From contig NZ_CP071501.1 in NCBI RefSeq assembly GCF_017354985.1, forward strand, positions 1,569,501-1,633,500: a stretch of DNA of 64,000 nt, given 5' to 3'. This stretch comes from Shewanella cyperi (GTDB lineage Bacteria > Pseudomonadota > Gammaproteobacteria > Enterobacterales > Shewanellaceae). The notes under the pieces are model-generated. The model was given only the letters and a program-made list of their open reading frames with translations, did not search any database and was not told the origin of the DNA. The position numbers and the translations under genes are program-made. Shown one piece after another: positions 48,808-59,200 of the stretch (positions within the stretch are counted from its first letter, which is position 1; each line of letters opens with the position of its first letter).

Positions 48808-50523
48808 TTACTCCTCGGGTACCACCAGAGGACACAGATCGCACATGGCGGTGTCTGATTCACCTACAGTGGCCAAAGGTCCTGTATCGACTACAGGGGA
48901 AGTGGCTTTGGCTGTGGCGGTATTGCTCAGGGTACCGTCTGTGCCGGATGGCATAGCAGTTGGCAGGTAATTACCTGTAGTGACATGACATACGTCACCA
49001 CCGAAGTTACCTTCCAGGTCGCCATCGCCGTTGGCACACATCTGATTGCCGTTACAGGTATAACCCGCACTACAATCGGTATCAACCAGACATTGTTTCG
49101 CGAAGTCGAGCGCGAAATCTTCGTCCAGTGCCAGGTCGACACTGTCAGTCAGGTTAACATCCAATGGGGCGTCACCTGTATTACAAACAGTGATGTCGTA
49201 GTCCTTACGCACCGCGATCAAACTGCCTTGGTCTTCCAGTGACAGGGCACAGTTTTTAACTATGCTCAGCATAGGACTCAACGCCAGAGAGTCGCACTCT
49301 GCAATATATTGGTCCGCACTGATGCTGGTAGTGCCAAAGCTGACACTGGCATCCACTGTGTTGGTACCGCCGTTGACTGACGACAGGTAGTATCCTGAAT
49401 ATGTCAGTTCTTCATCAGGTCCCCAACCGTCGGCGCCATTGGCAAACAGGCTGACGTCTTGGTCGACATCAAATGCTGTACCATTGCTTGGACTATCGTG
49501 GATGCTGATGGTTTCATCGGCTGCGATTGAACCCACACCGGTATTCTTCAGCGTGATTGTGTAATCGATGCGGAACATATTGCCCGCTACCAATTCAGTT
49601 GCACCGCAAACCTTGGATGCAGAGATGCTGCACAATGGGAATGCGCCGCCCAGGAAGTCTTTCAGCTGAGCAGTTTCGGACCTGGATGAACGGGTTTCGA
49701 TCATGAAGTTGGTAAAGCAGGGAACTTCACTGATACCAGCTGCCAGGAAGGCCTCGGTAACGTTGAAGCGTCCTTCAAACAAGGATTCGATTGGATAGGT
49801 ATCGGCTATACCGGATTTGTTTTCATAGGGCCACAAACCGTTGGCAACACCAGCCAGTTCATCCTGTTCGTTGGTAATAGCACAAGCTATCCCTTCATCA
49901 CCGGCTGTACCGCACTTGGCTCCTGAGGCGCCGGAGGCATACAAGAGCTCCAGATTTTCAGAAATATCACCACCTGAATTAACCCAGCGCATTACCTGTA
50001 CGAAGGGCACAGAGTTTGAACCCTGGGGATATTCCATGATGATGAACACATCATTTTCCATGTGTTGGCCGGTAAACCTGTTACCTGCGCCTGTGCCAAC
50101 TTGATCCTGGAAGAACCAGAAACCCATGATGGCATCACCGGAATTGGCGTAACGTTCGGCACCGAAGTAGATCACCAGGTCGTCGTGGCCACCGTCATTG
50201 AGGAAGTAGGCGGCGGCATAACCGTTACGCAAATCGTCCTTATCGGGCACTGAACCGTCTCTGTACCACCATTCAGTCACATCCAGGGTATCTTTTGAGC
50301 CCCCTTTCCAGAAGATGGTGAGTGGAGGTAGATCAGCCTTCAGGCCAGTCTTTACACTCGCACTGCTGCCATTCAAATTGATGTTTTGCCAGTCATCCAC
50401 TGCCGTGTTCTGTATGGCATTACCATCGAGTTCTACTGCATCGGGGGGGAATGCCAAAGCCCCGTAACTACAGAGGGTGCAACCACACAACATGGCTGCA
50501 TTCAGCCAGCTTTTGAGTTTCAT
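48808..50523 (-). CDS. Secreted cysteine-containing protein of unknown function
   Basis: 571 residues from ATG 50523, seven bases after AAAGGAG; a longer frame to 50574 is not preferred. A signal peptide (LCGCTLCSYGALA) ends near 25. The mature N-terminal ~200 residues (PPDAVELDGNA, VTEWWYRDGSVPDKDDLRNGYAAAYF, DDLVIYFGAERYANSGDAIMGFWFF) form an Asp/Gly-rich beta domain. Later come two DUF11-like beta repeats (RIDYTITLKNTGVGSIAADETISI, VRKDYDITVCNTGDAPLDVNL) and a small Cys-rich module (CLVDTDCSAGYTCNGNQMC). I do not recognise its overall family. It is downstream of a sigma-54 activator gene on the same strand and has a -24/-12 promoter. Confidence 0.75.
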   Translation of the reverse strand: MKLKSWLNAAMLCGCTLCSYGALAFPPDAVELDGNAIQNTAVDDWQNINLNGSSASVKTGLKADLPPLTIFWKGGSKDTLDVTEWWYRDGSVPDKDDLRNGYAAAYFLNDGGHDDLVIYFGAERYANSGDAIMGFWFFQDQVGTGAGNRFTGQHMENDVFIIMEYPQGSNSVPFVQVMRWVNSGGDISENLELLYASGASGAKCGTAGDEGIACAITNEQDELAGVANGLWPYENKSGIADTYPIESLFEGRFNVTEAFLAAGISEVPCFTNFMIETRSSRSETAQLKDFLGGAFPLCSISASKVCGATELVAGNMFRIDYTITLKNTGVGSIAADETISIHDSPSNGTAFDVDQDVSLFANGADGWGPDEELTYSGYYLSSVNGGTNTVDASVSFGTTSISADQYIAECDSLALSPMLSIVKNCALSLEDQGSLIAVRKDYDITVCNTGDAPLDVNLTDSVDLALDEDFALDFAKQCLVDTDCSAGYTCNGNQMCANGDGDLEGNFGGDVCHVTTGNYLPTAMPSGTDGTLSNTATAKATSPVVDTGPLATVGESDTAMCDLCPLVVPEE

Positions 50524-50606
50524 ATCTTGCTCCTTTGTTGTTAATCCCGGTGTGTCTGAGAATGCATGGGACACAGGCGCAACGGGCTAAACCGACGCGT
50601 TAGTGA

Positions 50607-50622
50607 AGCAAGACTTGGGCCG
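50607..50622 (-). promoter_or_regulatory. Sigma-54 (-24/-12) promoter of the secreted Cys-containing protein
   Basis: On the minus strand CGGCCCAAGTCTTGCT: GG and GC exactly ten bases apart, against the consensus TGGCAC-N5-TTGCT. It lies about 83 bases before the start codon. Confidence 0.7.
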
Positions 50623-50634
50623 TGTTTTATGGTG

Positions 50635-50653
50635 TTGATATATATTGATATAT
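50635..50653. promoter_or_regulatory. TTGATATAT direct repeats upstream of the sigma-54 promoter
   Basis: TTGATATAT at 50635-50643 and TTGATATAT at 50645-50653, ten bases apart (one helical turn), just upstream of the -24 element as seen from the gene. They could be an IHF or activator site. Confidence 0.4.
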
Positions 50654-50718
50654 TGTGGTTTTTTGGCTAAAAGTGTTGCGGTGTTGAAGCAGGTTGTCCC
50701 TTGGAATGACACACTGGG

Positions 50719-52086
50719 TCAATTGTTAAGATGACTCTTTTTCAGCAAGCGATAAAGGGTAGAGCGGGAGATATTGAGGGCCCGGGCTGCTGCGGAAATG
50801 TTATGCCGGTTATCGCTGATGGCTTTGAGTATGACCTCGGTATCCAGCTCTTCCCTCTGACTGGCAAGATCGTTTTGCCAACGGTGTAACATGGCTGGTT
50901 CCAAACCCAGATCCCTGGCGCAAATCAAGGGTCCTTCGACCATGACTGCGGCCCGGCGGATACGATTTTGCAGTTCACGGACATTGCCCGGCCAGTTGTA
51001 ATGGCTGATGGCTTGCACCGCATCGTCACTGAAGGCCAACTGGTCATTGCCATGATTGAAATCGTCCAGGAATTGCTCGGCCAATAACATGATGTCTTCA
51101 AGATATTCTCTCAGGCTTGGCACATGCAGTCTGAGTACATTGATCCTGTGGTATAAATCTTCCCTGAATCGACCTTCATCAACGGCGCTTTCGAGATCCT
51201 GGTGTGAGGCAAACAGCAGTCGGCAATCCAGCTCCACTGGCTTGCAACCGCCGACGCGGAAAATGTGTTTGTCATCGAGAAACTGTAACAGGTTGACCTG
51301 TAAATCCAGCGGCAAATCGGCTATTTCATCCAGAAACAGGGTGCCTCCGTTGGCTTGTTCCAAATGGCCAATATAACGGCGTTCTGCTCCGGTGAAGGCG
51401 CCTTTTTCATGACCGAAGAGGGTTGATTGGATAAGACTGGCGGGGAGGGCGCCACAATTGACCACCACGAAAGGACCATGTTGCCTGAGGGAATACCTGT
51501 GCAGCCATTTGGCGCACAGGCCTTTTCCTGAACCGGTTTCACCGCTGAGCAGTACGGTTTCGTCCGATGGTCCCAGTTTTTCCAATGCATGACGCAGGTT
51601 TTTTATCAGTGGATGTTCCCCGCGAATGGGAGCCAGCGCGTGAGGTTCCCGGGCCCTGGCGTTGGCCGATGAAGCCAATTCGGACATGCCGAGTCCGTGT
51701 CCCAGCGCATCGTTGAATCTTTGCCAGTCCAGCGGCAGGTGAAAATAATCTATGACATTGACGGTCAGCAACCAGCTGCAACTTTGACCCAACACCTCAT
51801 CGCTGACGGCCAGCCAATGAAGTTGCGGGAACTGTTGTTGGATGTTGACCAGATCTTTGGCGAGGCTGCCGGTATCGTTCTGATGGATCATGGCAACGGC
51901 AATTTTAATCCCGTGCCTGTCTATCAGTTTAAGGGCATCGGCGGCATTGGATACTTTCAAACAATGCCAGTGGTAACCAGACAATACTTGGCTGATGTCT
52001 GGCAAATCATTATTGGGATCCAGTACCAACAGCTCCCTTTGGCTGGCCCTGGTTCCTTTTGAATCGCTCGGAACACTAAGGTTCAT
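50719..52086 (-). CDS. VpsR-like sigma-54-dependent transcriptional activator
   Basis: 455 residues. The N-terminal ~130 residues look like a receiver-type domain lacking the phospho-acceptor layout (LLVLDPNNDLPDISQVL, then AVAMIHQNDTGSL). The central AAA+ domain has Walker A GETGSGKG near 182, the sigma-54-contacting GAFTGA near 229, Walker B TLFLDEIAD near 250 and the R-finger region. The C-terminus has a Fis-type helix-turn-helix (ISAAARALNISRSTLYRLLKK). Such proteins drive sigma-54 promoters. The family resemblance to VpsR of Vibrio, a c-di-GMP-binding biofilm regulator, is from memory. It likely controls the neighbouring secreted-protein gene. Confidence 0.88.
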   Translation of the reverse strand: MNLSVPSDSKGTRASQRELLVLDPNNDLPDISQVLSGYHWHCLKVSNAADALKLIDRHGIKIAVAMIHQNDTGSLAKDLVNIQQQFPQLHWLAVSDEVLGQSCSWLLTVNVIDYFHLPLDWQRFNDALGHGLGMSELASSANARAREPHALAPIRGEHPLIKNLRHALEKLGPSDETVLLSGETGSGKGLCAKWLHRYSLRQHGPFVVVNCGALPASLIQSTLFGHEKGAFTGAERRYIGHLEQANGGTLFLDEIADLPLDLQVNLLQFLDDKHIFRVGGCKPVELDCRLLFASHQDLESAVDEGRFREDLYHRINVLRLHVPSLREYLEDIMLLAEQFLDDFNHGNDQLAFSDDAVQAISHYNWPGNVRELQNRIRRAAVMVEGPLICARDLGLEPAMLHRWQNDLASQREELDTEVILKAISDNRHNISAAARALNISRSTLYRLLKKSHLNN

Positions 52087-52171
52087 CAGCGTTCAGCTCC
52101 GTGGGCTCATTAGACTTTGAGTTTAGTCGTCCCGGGCCCACCTCTCAAGCCGATTGCCGCTATTTCACTGC

Positions 52172-53062
52172 TTATTCCGAGTGGCCGGACAAGCCTTGAT
52201 ACAGGGTGTCTACCCAGCGTTCCGCCGAAACAAACTGCCAGCCCCAAGCTTGCCATTTTGGGGGTAAGGGGGTGGCTTTCATCTGTTCAAAACTCTTGCC
52301 GCTGGCCAATCCCTGTTGCATCCAGGCGATGCAGTCGTCCAGCATTTGTTTGAACTGAACCAGCTCCGCCTTGGTTGCCAAACCACCATGTCCCGGAATG
52401 ACCTTGGTATCCTCATTGATCATCTCGAGCATCCGGCCAACATTATCCCTGTAGCCGGTAACCGAACCGCCACCCTCAAGATCGATAAAGGGGAAGCGGT
52501 GTTTGAAAAACAGATCGCCCATGTGCACCACAGACCCGTTCTGCCACAGCACCACAGTATCACCGTCCGTGTGCCCCGGACCCAGGTGCAGTAACTGTAA
52601 GTCTTCGCCATTAAAATGTACCGTCAGGCCATTGTCATAGGTCAGTACCGGCAGGGCTGCGGGTGCTATATCGGCTTGTTGCTCCAACCGTTTTAGCACA
52701 TTGTGGTGTGCCATGATGGTGCCGTTTCGACCAAAATGGCCATTGCCTCCGGTGTGGTCGCCGTGGAAATGGGTGTTGATAACAAACCTGGGCTGTCCCA
52801 GGGTGTCGGCGGATCCTATGGCCTTGAGGGCTGTGACTATTTTATCGGCGAGAGGAGCAAATTGATCGTCAATGATCAGCAGGCCATCTTTGCCGGCAAC
52901 CACACCTATGTTGCCGCCGGCACCTTCCAGCAAGTAACTGCTGTTGGTGAGGGGCGTGGTTTTCATGGTGACATTGGCGAATTTATCATCGTCTGCTGCA
53001 ATGACGAAGGTGCTCAGCAGGGCCGAGGTCAGCAACCCGGCCAAGGGTAAAAAGCGGGACAT
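52172..53062 (-). CDS. Periplasmic metallo-beta-lactamase-fold hydrolase
   Basis: 296 residues with a signal peptide (LLSTFVIA, cleavage near 22). Metal-binding motifs: INTHFHGDHTGGN near 95-108 (HxHxDH), the GHTDGDTVV His near ~165 and the late IPGHG near ~222. This resembles the broad class of secreted MBL-fold hydrolases; it is not specifically a beta-lactamase, since no beta-lactam-specific loops are recognised. The Shine-Dalgarno AAGGAG, six bases before the ATG, lies largely inside a long hairpin. It is on the same strand as the VpsR-like gene but in a separate transcript. Confidence 0.85.
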   Translation of the reverse strand: MSRFLPLAGLLTSALLSTFVIAADDDKFANVTMKTTPLTNSSYLLEGAGGNIGVVAGKDGLLIIDDQFAPLADKIVTALKAIGSADTLGQPRFVINTHFHGDHTGGNGHFGRNGTIMAHHNVLKRLEQQADIAPAALPVLTYDNGLTVHFNGEDLQLLHLGPGHTDGDTVVLWQNGSVVHMGDLFFKHRFPFIDLEGGGSVTGYRDNVGRMLEMINEDTKVIPGHGGLATKAELVQFKQMLDDCIAWMQQGLASGKSFEQMKATPLPPKWQAWGWQFVSAERWVDTLYQGLSGHSE

Positions 53063-53068
53063 GGAAGA

Positions 53069-53125
53069 CTCCTTGTCTGTGAGTGACTGTGGGAATAGCT
53101 AATACAAGTTACTCACAGACAAGGA
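53069..53125 (-). promoter_or_regulatory. Hairpin sequestering the ribosome binding site of the MBL-fold gene
   Basis: A perfect 15-bp inverted repeat (53070-53084 and 53111-53125, arms ACTCACAGACAAGGA and complement, 26-base loop). In the mRNA the 3' arm contains AAGGA of the Shine-Dalgarno AAGGAG (53069-53074). No T-tract follows, so it is not a terminator. Confidence 0.8.
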
Positions 53126-53159
53126 ATTTGGCAAATTGCCCTTGGGTTTTATACCGAGA

Positions 53160-56100
53160 TCAGGAAATCCAGGGCAAGAAGCGATTGGCGCGCTTATCCG
53201 CTTGCCACAGGCCCATGGCGGCTCTGTGACGCAGACGGTAGAGGGCCTGATAGCACAGTGGCACCAGATACAGACTGGTCACTGTGGAAAAACTCAGTCC
53301 GCCGATAATGGCAATGGCCATGGGCGCATAAGGTGGGCCACCGCCACCAATTTGGGTATCCCCCATGGCGAGAGGCACCAGACCCAGCACCGTGGTGCCA
53401 ACTGTCATGAGCACCGGCCGCAGGCGGGTGATACAGACGGAGTGGATGGTGGCAGACAAGTCTTCCAGCGCCGGTGTCATCTGATTTATCTGATCCACCA
53501 GTACTATGCCGTTGTTGACCACTATCCCCATGAGGATAAGTATGCCGATCATGGCCATTACCGACATGGGGGTGCCGGTGAGCCACAGGGCCCAGAACAC
53601 TCCGGTGATGGAGAAGAGTATGCTGGTGATGATGGCACTTGGCAGCAGCAGCGACTCAAACAGGGCCGCCATCACTATGTAAATCATCGCCACGGCTAGC
53701 AGCATATTGATCGCCATGATGGACTGATCCTCATCCTGACGTTCAAAACCGCCCCGCAGGGAATAGCCATAGCCTGAGGGGAAGTTCATGTGATCCATCG
53801 CCTGCTTGATTTTCTTTTGCGCATCTTCCGTGGTCAGCCCTTCCAGGTTGGCGCCTATGGTCAACGAGGTTTCCCTGTTGTAGTGCCTGATGGTGTCAAA
53901 CCTGGGCACAATTTCAATACTGGCAAGGCTGCTCAGGGTATAAACCCGGTCGCCATGGCGCAGCACAGGTAACTGATTGAGCGCATCCAGCGAAGCCTGC
54001 CAGCTCTTGTCATAGGCCAGTTCGATACGCAGTTCGCCGCTCGGGTCATGACGGAAACTGCGCAGCATCTGCCCCCGCAATGCCATGGACACGCCCTTGG
54101 CCAACTCGGATAAGGGGGTCTGCAGACGGGCTGCCATTTGCGGGTCAATATGGACCAATACTTCCTGTTGGGCGCCACTGACCTCAGAACGCACGTCTTC
54201 CATCCCCTTGATGGCGCTGAGCAAAGGAATTGCCTCCTCGCTCAAGCGGATCAATTCCGAGGTTGAGCGGCCGGTGAGCGTTACCCTGATCCCCTGGTTG
54301 TCATCGCCCCATCCAAATTGAGGTTTGGCGATGGAAAACTTGGGGAAGCCTTCGCGGATTTGTTTCTTGAGAGCGTCAAGATCAAACTCCACATCCTTTT
54401 GCATCAGCAGCACCGAGCTGGCGCGGTCAGGACTGTAGTAGCTGTATACCGAGTCGATATGGAAAGCCTCTTTGTTGTCATACAGGTAGGTTTCCATCTG
54501 GGTGACCAGGGCTTCGGTAACTGCCAGGCTGTGACGGCCTTCAATTTGATAATTGATAAACAGCCTTTCCTTGCTGGCACCATCTTCCTGATCCTGCTTG
54601 ACCATGCTCAGGGGCAGGGCAGTGGAAGCCAGCAGACCGATGGCGATAACAGTGCTGATTTTGGGATGAAGCAGGATCCAATTGAGACTGCGCTCATAAC
54701 CCAGTTGCAACTTGTTCTTGTGCTCCACTTCCTCGTGGTGGATATGGATCCGGGTCAGCATCAGCGGGATCAGGGTTTTGGCCACCAGCAGCGATGCTGC
54801 CAGCGAGATACAGATAGCAATGGCCACATGCTCAAGGAAAATGGTCAGCTGTACCTTGACGCCAAAGATGTTGGGCAAAAAAACTATCGCCGTGGTCAGG
54901 GTGCCCGCCAGTACCGCCAGGGCAACCTTGTTGACGCCACTGAGAATGGCGGTTTCCTTGCTTTCATGGAGTTCGTGCTGCTTTTCCTGCAAAACGCTTT
55001 CGGTCACCACCACCGCATTGTCGATAAGCATACCCACAGCCAGCAGCAGGCCCATCATGGACAATATGTTCAGGCTGTAGCCGAGGAAATACATGCCGGC
55101 CAGGGTCATGCAAATGGAAATCGGCACCGACGAAACCACGATAAGTGTCATGCCCAGATTGCGCAGGAACAGGTACAGAATGGCGAAGGACAAGAGAGCG
55201 CCCAACAAACCCGCCATCAACAGGTCCCACAGCGAAGATTTCACCCCGAACGCCTGATCTTCCATAATGAACAGACGAATACCGCTGAATTGTTTATCGG
55301 CCTTGACCGCATCCACCACCTTCAGCACCCTTTCGGACACTTCCACCAGGTTGGCGCCGGACTCCTTGAATACATCCAACCCCACGGCATAGCGCTTGTC
55401 CAGGTGACGGCCTTCAACCCGCTCCGGCAGCTGGAAGCTGACCGTGGCCACATCGCCCAGGCGAATGCCTCTGGCCAACACCAGCTGTTCTATGTCCTGC
55501 AGGTTTTTGAATTCACCCTTGGGGGATACCTGGTAGACGGCATTGTTAGCCCTCAGGGTGCCGGCGGAAAGGGTAAAATTTTCCCGACTGAGGCGCTCGG
55601 TCAGCGCCGAGGCGCTGATGCCACTGGCTGCCAGGCGATCGGCGTCGATACGAATGCTGATCTGCTTTTGCTCGACCCCATAGAGGGTGACCCTGGAGAC
55701 ACCGTCAAGGCGCTCCAGCGGTTGCCGCAGCTGCTTGTCGAGCAGATCGAAGGCACCCGACAGTTCCCGTTCACTGGAAATGCGAATGGTCAGCATGGGC
55801 ATGTCAGCGGTAGAGAACTGCTGGATATAGACCCGCTCCACGTCCTTGGGCAACAGGTGACGCACGGCGTCAACTTTTTCCCTGGCTTCCAGGCTCTTGG
55901 TGGCGACGTTCTCACCCCACTTCATGTTGACCTGGATTTCGGCGCCGTCCTGGCTGGAATTGGAACGCAACTCCTCGATACCGCCCATAGTGGCGAGCGA
56001 TTCTTCCAGCACCCGGGTGATGTCCCGCTCGACTTCCGCCGGGCTGGACCCCTTGTAGGGCACGTTGATGAAGATCTGCGGTATGTCGATGCCGGGAAAA

Positions 56101-56207
56101 AGCTCCAGCGGCAGCAGGCGGCTGGACACCATGCCGAACAGCACTATCGACAGGAAGAACATACAGGTGGTCACCGGGCGACGGATCGCCAATTGGGTGA
56201 TGTTCAT
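53160..56207 (-). CDS. RND efflux permease (second of two)
   Basis: 1015 residues, the usual RND size, with 12 predicted helices and two large periplasmic loops. The N-terminus is typical (MNITQLAIRRPVTTCMFFLSIVLFGMVSSRLLPLELFPGI seen in parts). The TM4 Asp motif is GMLIDNAVVVTESVLQ near 405, and TM10-type GILILMGIVVNNGIVLVDQIN near 920-940 is present. It should be the proton-driven antiporter of a tripartite pump, with substrate unknown (drugs or bile-like compounds are plausible). Its ATG overlaps the stop of the first permease (ATGA). It lacks a TolC gene in the window. Confidence 0.92.
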   Translation of the reverse strand: MNITQLAIRRPVTTCMFFLSIVLFGMVSSRLLPLELFPGIDIPQIFINVPYKGSSPAEVERDITRVLEESLATMGGIEELRSNSSQDGAEIQVNMKWGENVATKSLEAREKVDAVRHLLPKDVERVYIQQFSTADMPMLTIRISSERELSGAFDLLDKQLRQPLERLDGVSRVTLYGVEQKQISIRIDADRLAASGISASALTERLSRENFTLSAGTLRANNAVYQVSPKGEFKNLQDIEQLVLARGIRLGDVATVSFQLPERVEGRHLDKRYAVGLDVFKESGANLVEVSERVLKVVDAVKADKQFSGIRLFIMEDQAFGVKSSLWDLLMAGLLGALLSFAILYLFLRNLGMTLIVVSSVPISICMTLAGMYFLGYSLNILSMMGLLLAVGMLIDNAVVVTESVLQEKQHELHESKETAILSGVNKVALAVLAGTLTTAIVFLPNIFGVKVQLTIFLEHVAIAICISLAASLLVAKTLIPLMLTRIHIHHEEVEHKNKLQLGYERSLNWILLHPKISTVIAIGLLASTALPLSMVKQDQEDGASKERLFINYQIEGRHSLAVTEALVTQMETYLYDNKEAFHIDSVYSYYSPDRASSVLLMQKDVEFDLDALKKQIREGFPKFSIAKPQFGWGDDNQGIRVTLTGRSTSELIRLSEEAIPLLSAIKGMEDVRSEVSGAQQEVLVHIDPQMAARLQTPLSELAKGVSMALRGQMLRSFRHDPSGELRIELAYDKSWQASLDALNQLPVLRHGDRVYTLSSLASIEIVPRFDTIRHYNRETSLTIGANLEGLTTEDAQKKIKQAMDHMNFPSGYGYSLRGGFERQDEDQSIMAINMLLAVAMIYIVMAALFESLLLPSAIITSILFSITGVFWALWLTGTPMSVMAMIGILILMGIVVNNGIVLVDQINQMTPALEDLSATIHSVCITRLRPVLMTVGTTVLGLVPLAMGDTQIGGGGPPYAPMAIAIIGGLSFSTVTSLYLVPLCYQALYRLRHRAAMGLWQADKRANRFLPWIS

Positions 56208-59200
56208 ATGTTGGCCTCCATCTCGGGCTCGGCAAATTGCTTGCGGTCAAACAGGGCATAGAGCACGGGGATCACCACCAGGGTCAGCAGGGTGGAGAAA
56301 CTCAGGCCAAATATCACGGTAATGGCCATGGGGGCCCGCACTTCTGCGCCATCACCCAGTCCCAGCGCCATGGGCAGCAGGCCCAGGGTAGTGGTCAGCG
56401 TGGTCATCATGATGGGGCGCAGACGGGAACTGGCGGCTTCGCTGACTGCGGCCAGCTTCTCCATGCCCTCAGCCCGTAACTGGTTGATCCTGTCAACCAG
56501 CACAATGGCGTTGTTCACCACTATACCGGCCAGCATGATAAGGCCGATGAAGACCACCACCGACAGGTGAGTGCCTGTCATAAACAGCCCCAGTATGGCG
56601 CCACCGACTGCCATGGGCACCGCAAACAGGATCAGCAGGGGATGCAGCAGGGACTCGAACTGACTTGCCATCACCAGGTAGACCAGGAATACCGCCAGGG
56701 TCAGGGCAATTTTCAGCGACTGGAAAGAATGCTCCATCTCTTCGTTCTGACCACCGAAACGGACCTGCACCGAGGCCGGAATCGCCTGACGCTGCAACAC
56801 GCTTCTGGCTTCTGCCACGGCTTCGCTCAGGTCACCATAGGCCAGGTTGGCAGACACCAGGGCTACCCTTTGCTGACTGATACGGTTGATGGCAGAGGGG
56901 CCCAGTTGCAGGCTGACATCGGCCACGGCGCTCAGGGGCAATGGCTGGGCATCGTTGGGGTTGATGACCATATTGGCAATGTCGCGCACCTCATCACGTT
57001 CGGACTGGGCACTGCGCACCAAAATATCAATCTTGCGATCCCTCAGGGTGTACTTACTGGCGATGGTGCCACCCACACGCTGGGCAATGCGGTTGGCCAC
57101 TGTGGGTGCATCCATACCAAGGGCTGCCAGTCTGGCGGAGTCGAAACGGATGGACAATTCCGGCTGGCCATCACGCAGACTGGTGTTGATGTCGGTAAAA
57201 CGTTGGGATTCACCCAAAGCCTTAACCAGGGTATCTGCGGTTTGCTTCAGTTGACCCAGTTCGTAACCGCTGAGTTCTATTTCCAGCGGCGTTTTGAAAC
57301 TGAACAGTTCGGGGTACTGAATTTTGGCTTCAAGCTCAGGCAATTTTCGCGCCCGTTCGCGCAGCTTGCCTGCCACCAAATTAAACGCACCGTGATCGGC
57401 CAGCACCACTTGCAGGCGGCCCCAGTTTTCGCCGCCACGGGCGGTGTCTGAGGTCATCAGGCCGCCGCTGCCTGCCTGACTGTAGGCATGCTTTACTTCC
57501 GGCATATCCTTGATGGCCAGCGCCAGATACTGCAATACCTTATCGGTTTCAGATACTTCCGTACCTGGAGGCATCAGGATTTCGACATAGAACTCGCCCT
57601 GGTTCATGGGCGGGATCAGTTCCATTCCCAAACGTGGCAACAAGCCGGCGGCAAAGGCTGTGATACCGAGAGCCAGCACCAGGGTCATGACCTTGGCCTT
57701 GAGGGCGGCATTAAGCACGGGGTGATACAAGCGCTCCATGCCATGGTAAATCAGATTGAACAACTGGCTCAGGGGACGCATCACCAAGCCCAACAGCCAT
57801 CCAAACAGACGGGTCAGGGTCAATGACAGCGTCAGCAGCAGTGCCGGCAGATAACGGAAAAGCAGTACAAAGGGGAAGCTGAATACCGTGGCACCGTAGT
57901 GCTTGAGTTTCCCCATGCGGGTGGTGGGCTTTTCACGATCCGCCTTGGCAACCAGTGGTGGCAACGCCTTGAACCCTTCCCTTGAGGCCAGCATGGGGAT
58001 CGAGGTCAGGGCTACCAGGAGGGATGCCAGCAAGGCAAAGGTGACGGTCAGGGCCTGATCGGCGAACAGGGCGCCGGCAATGCCATCAACAAATACCAGT
58101 GGCACGAATACCGCCAGCGTGGTCATGGTGGAGGCAAAGATGGCGCCGGCCACCTCTCGGGTCCCCTTTACCGCGGCTTCCAAGCGCTCCAGTCCCTGTT
58201 TGCGATAGCGGTCGATGTTTTCCAATACCACGATGGCGTTATCTACCAAGAGGCCCACCGCCAGCGCGATACCGCCAAGAGACATGATGTTGAGGCTGAT
58301 ATCAGCAAAATACATCATGTTGAAGGTGGCAATCACAGAGAAGGGGATGGAGATGGAGATGATAAGTGTGGGGATAATGTCCTTGAGAAACAGGTAGATC
58401 ACCAGCATGGCCAGCACCGAACCGATAAGGGCCGATGAGGTCACCTCACCAACGGCGCTTTCAATAAACTCGGATTGATCGTAGATAATTTCAAGGTTGG
58501 CCAGCGGGCTGTTCTTGTTGATGGCAGCTACTTCCTGCTTCAACCTTTTGGCCACGGCAACCGTATTGGCATCACCTTCCTTGTATACTGCCAGCTCAAT
58601 GGATTCCTGATTGCCGATGCGGGTGATATCGGAGCGTTCCTTGTGGGCATCCTGGATATCGGCCACTTCAAACAGGCGAATAAGCCTTTGGTCATCCTTG
58701 TACACCACCACCTGACCCAGCTCATCCAGGCTGTTGAATTGATTCAGGGTACGTACCAGATATTCTTTCTCACCCTGAACCACTTTCCCCGCGGAGACGT
58801 TAAGGTTTTCGGCGGCGATGCGGTCGCGAATATCTGAGGCATTGAGGTTCAGCTGGGTCAGTTTTTCCTGATTCAGCAGAATTTGCACTTCCTGCTCCAA
58901 ACCACCGGACAGACGCACAGCGGCCACACCGGAAAGGGCCTCAAGCTGACGCTTGAGTTCTTCATCGGCGTAGGTTCGCAATTGCTTCAATTTGGCTTCA
59001 TCGGCATCGGGCACCGACAGGGCGAGGCGCATAATAGGGTCAAGATTGGGGTTGAAGCGCAACAGCAAGGGTTTTTGGATATCCAAAGGCAGATTGATGG
59101 TATCCAGCTTCTCGCGTACTTCCAGGCTGGCCATGTCCATGTCTGTGCCCCATTCGAATTCGAGGATCACATCGGACAGACCGGAGCGGGAGACAGAGCT

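Noticed and set aside
54318..56261. 647-codon open frame on the plus strand opposite the RND permease
   Set aside because: It is the complement of well-conserved RND helices; its product is His/Gln-rich with no family features, a typical GC-rich shadow frame.
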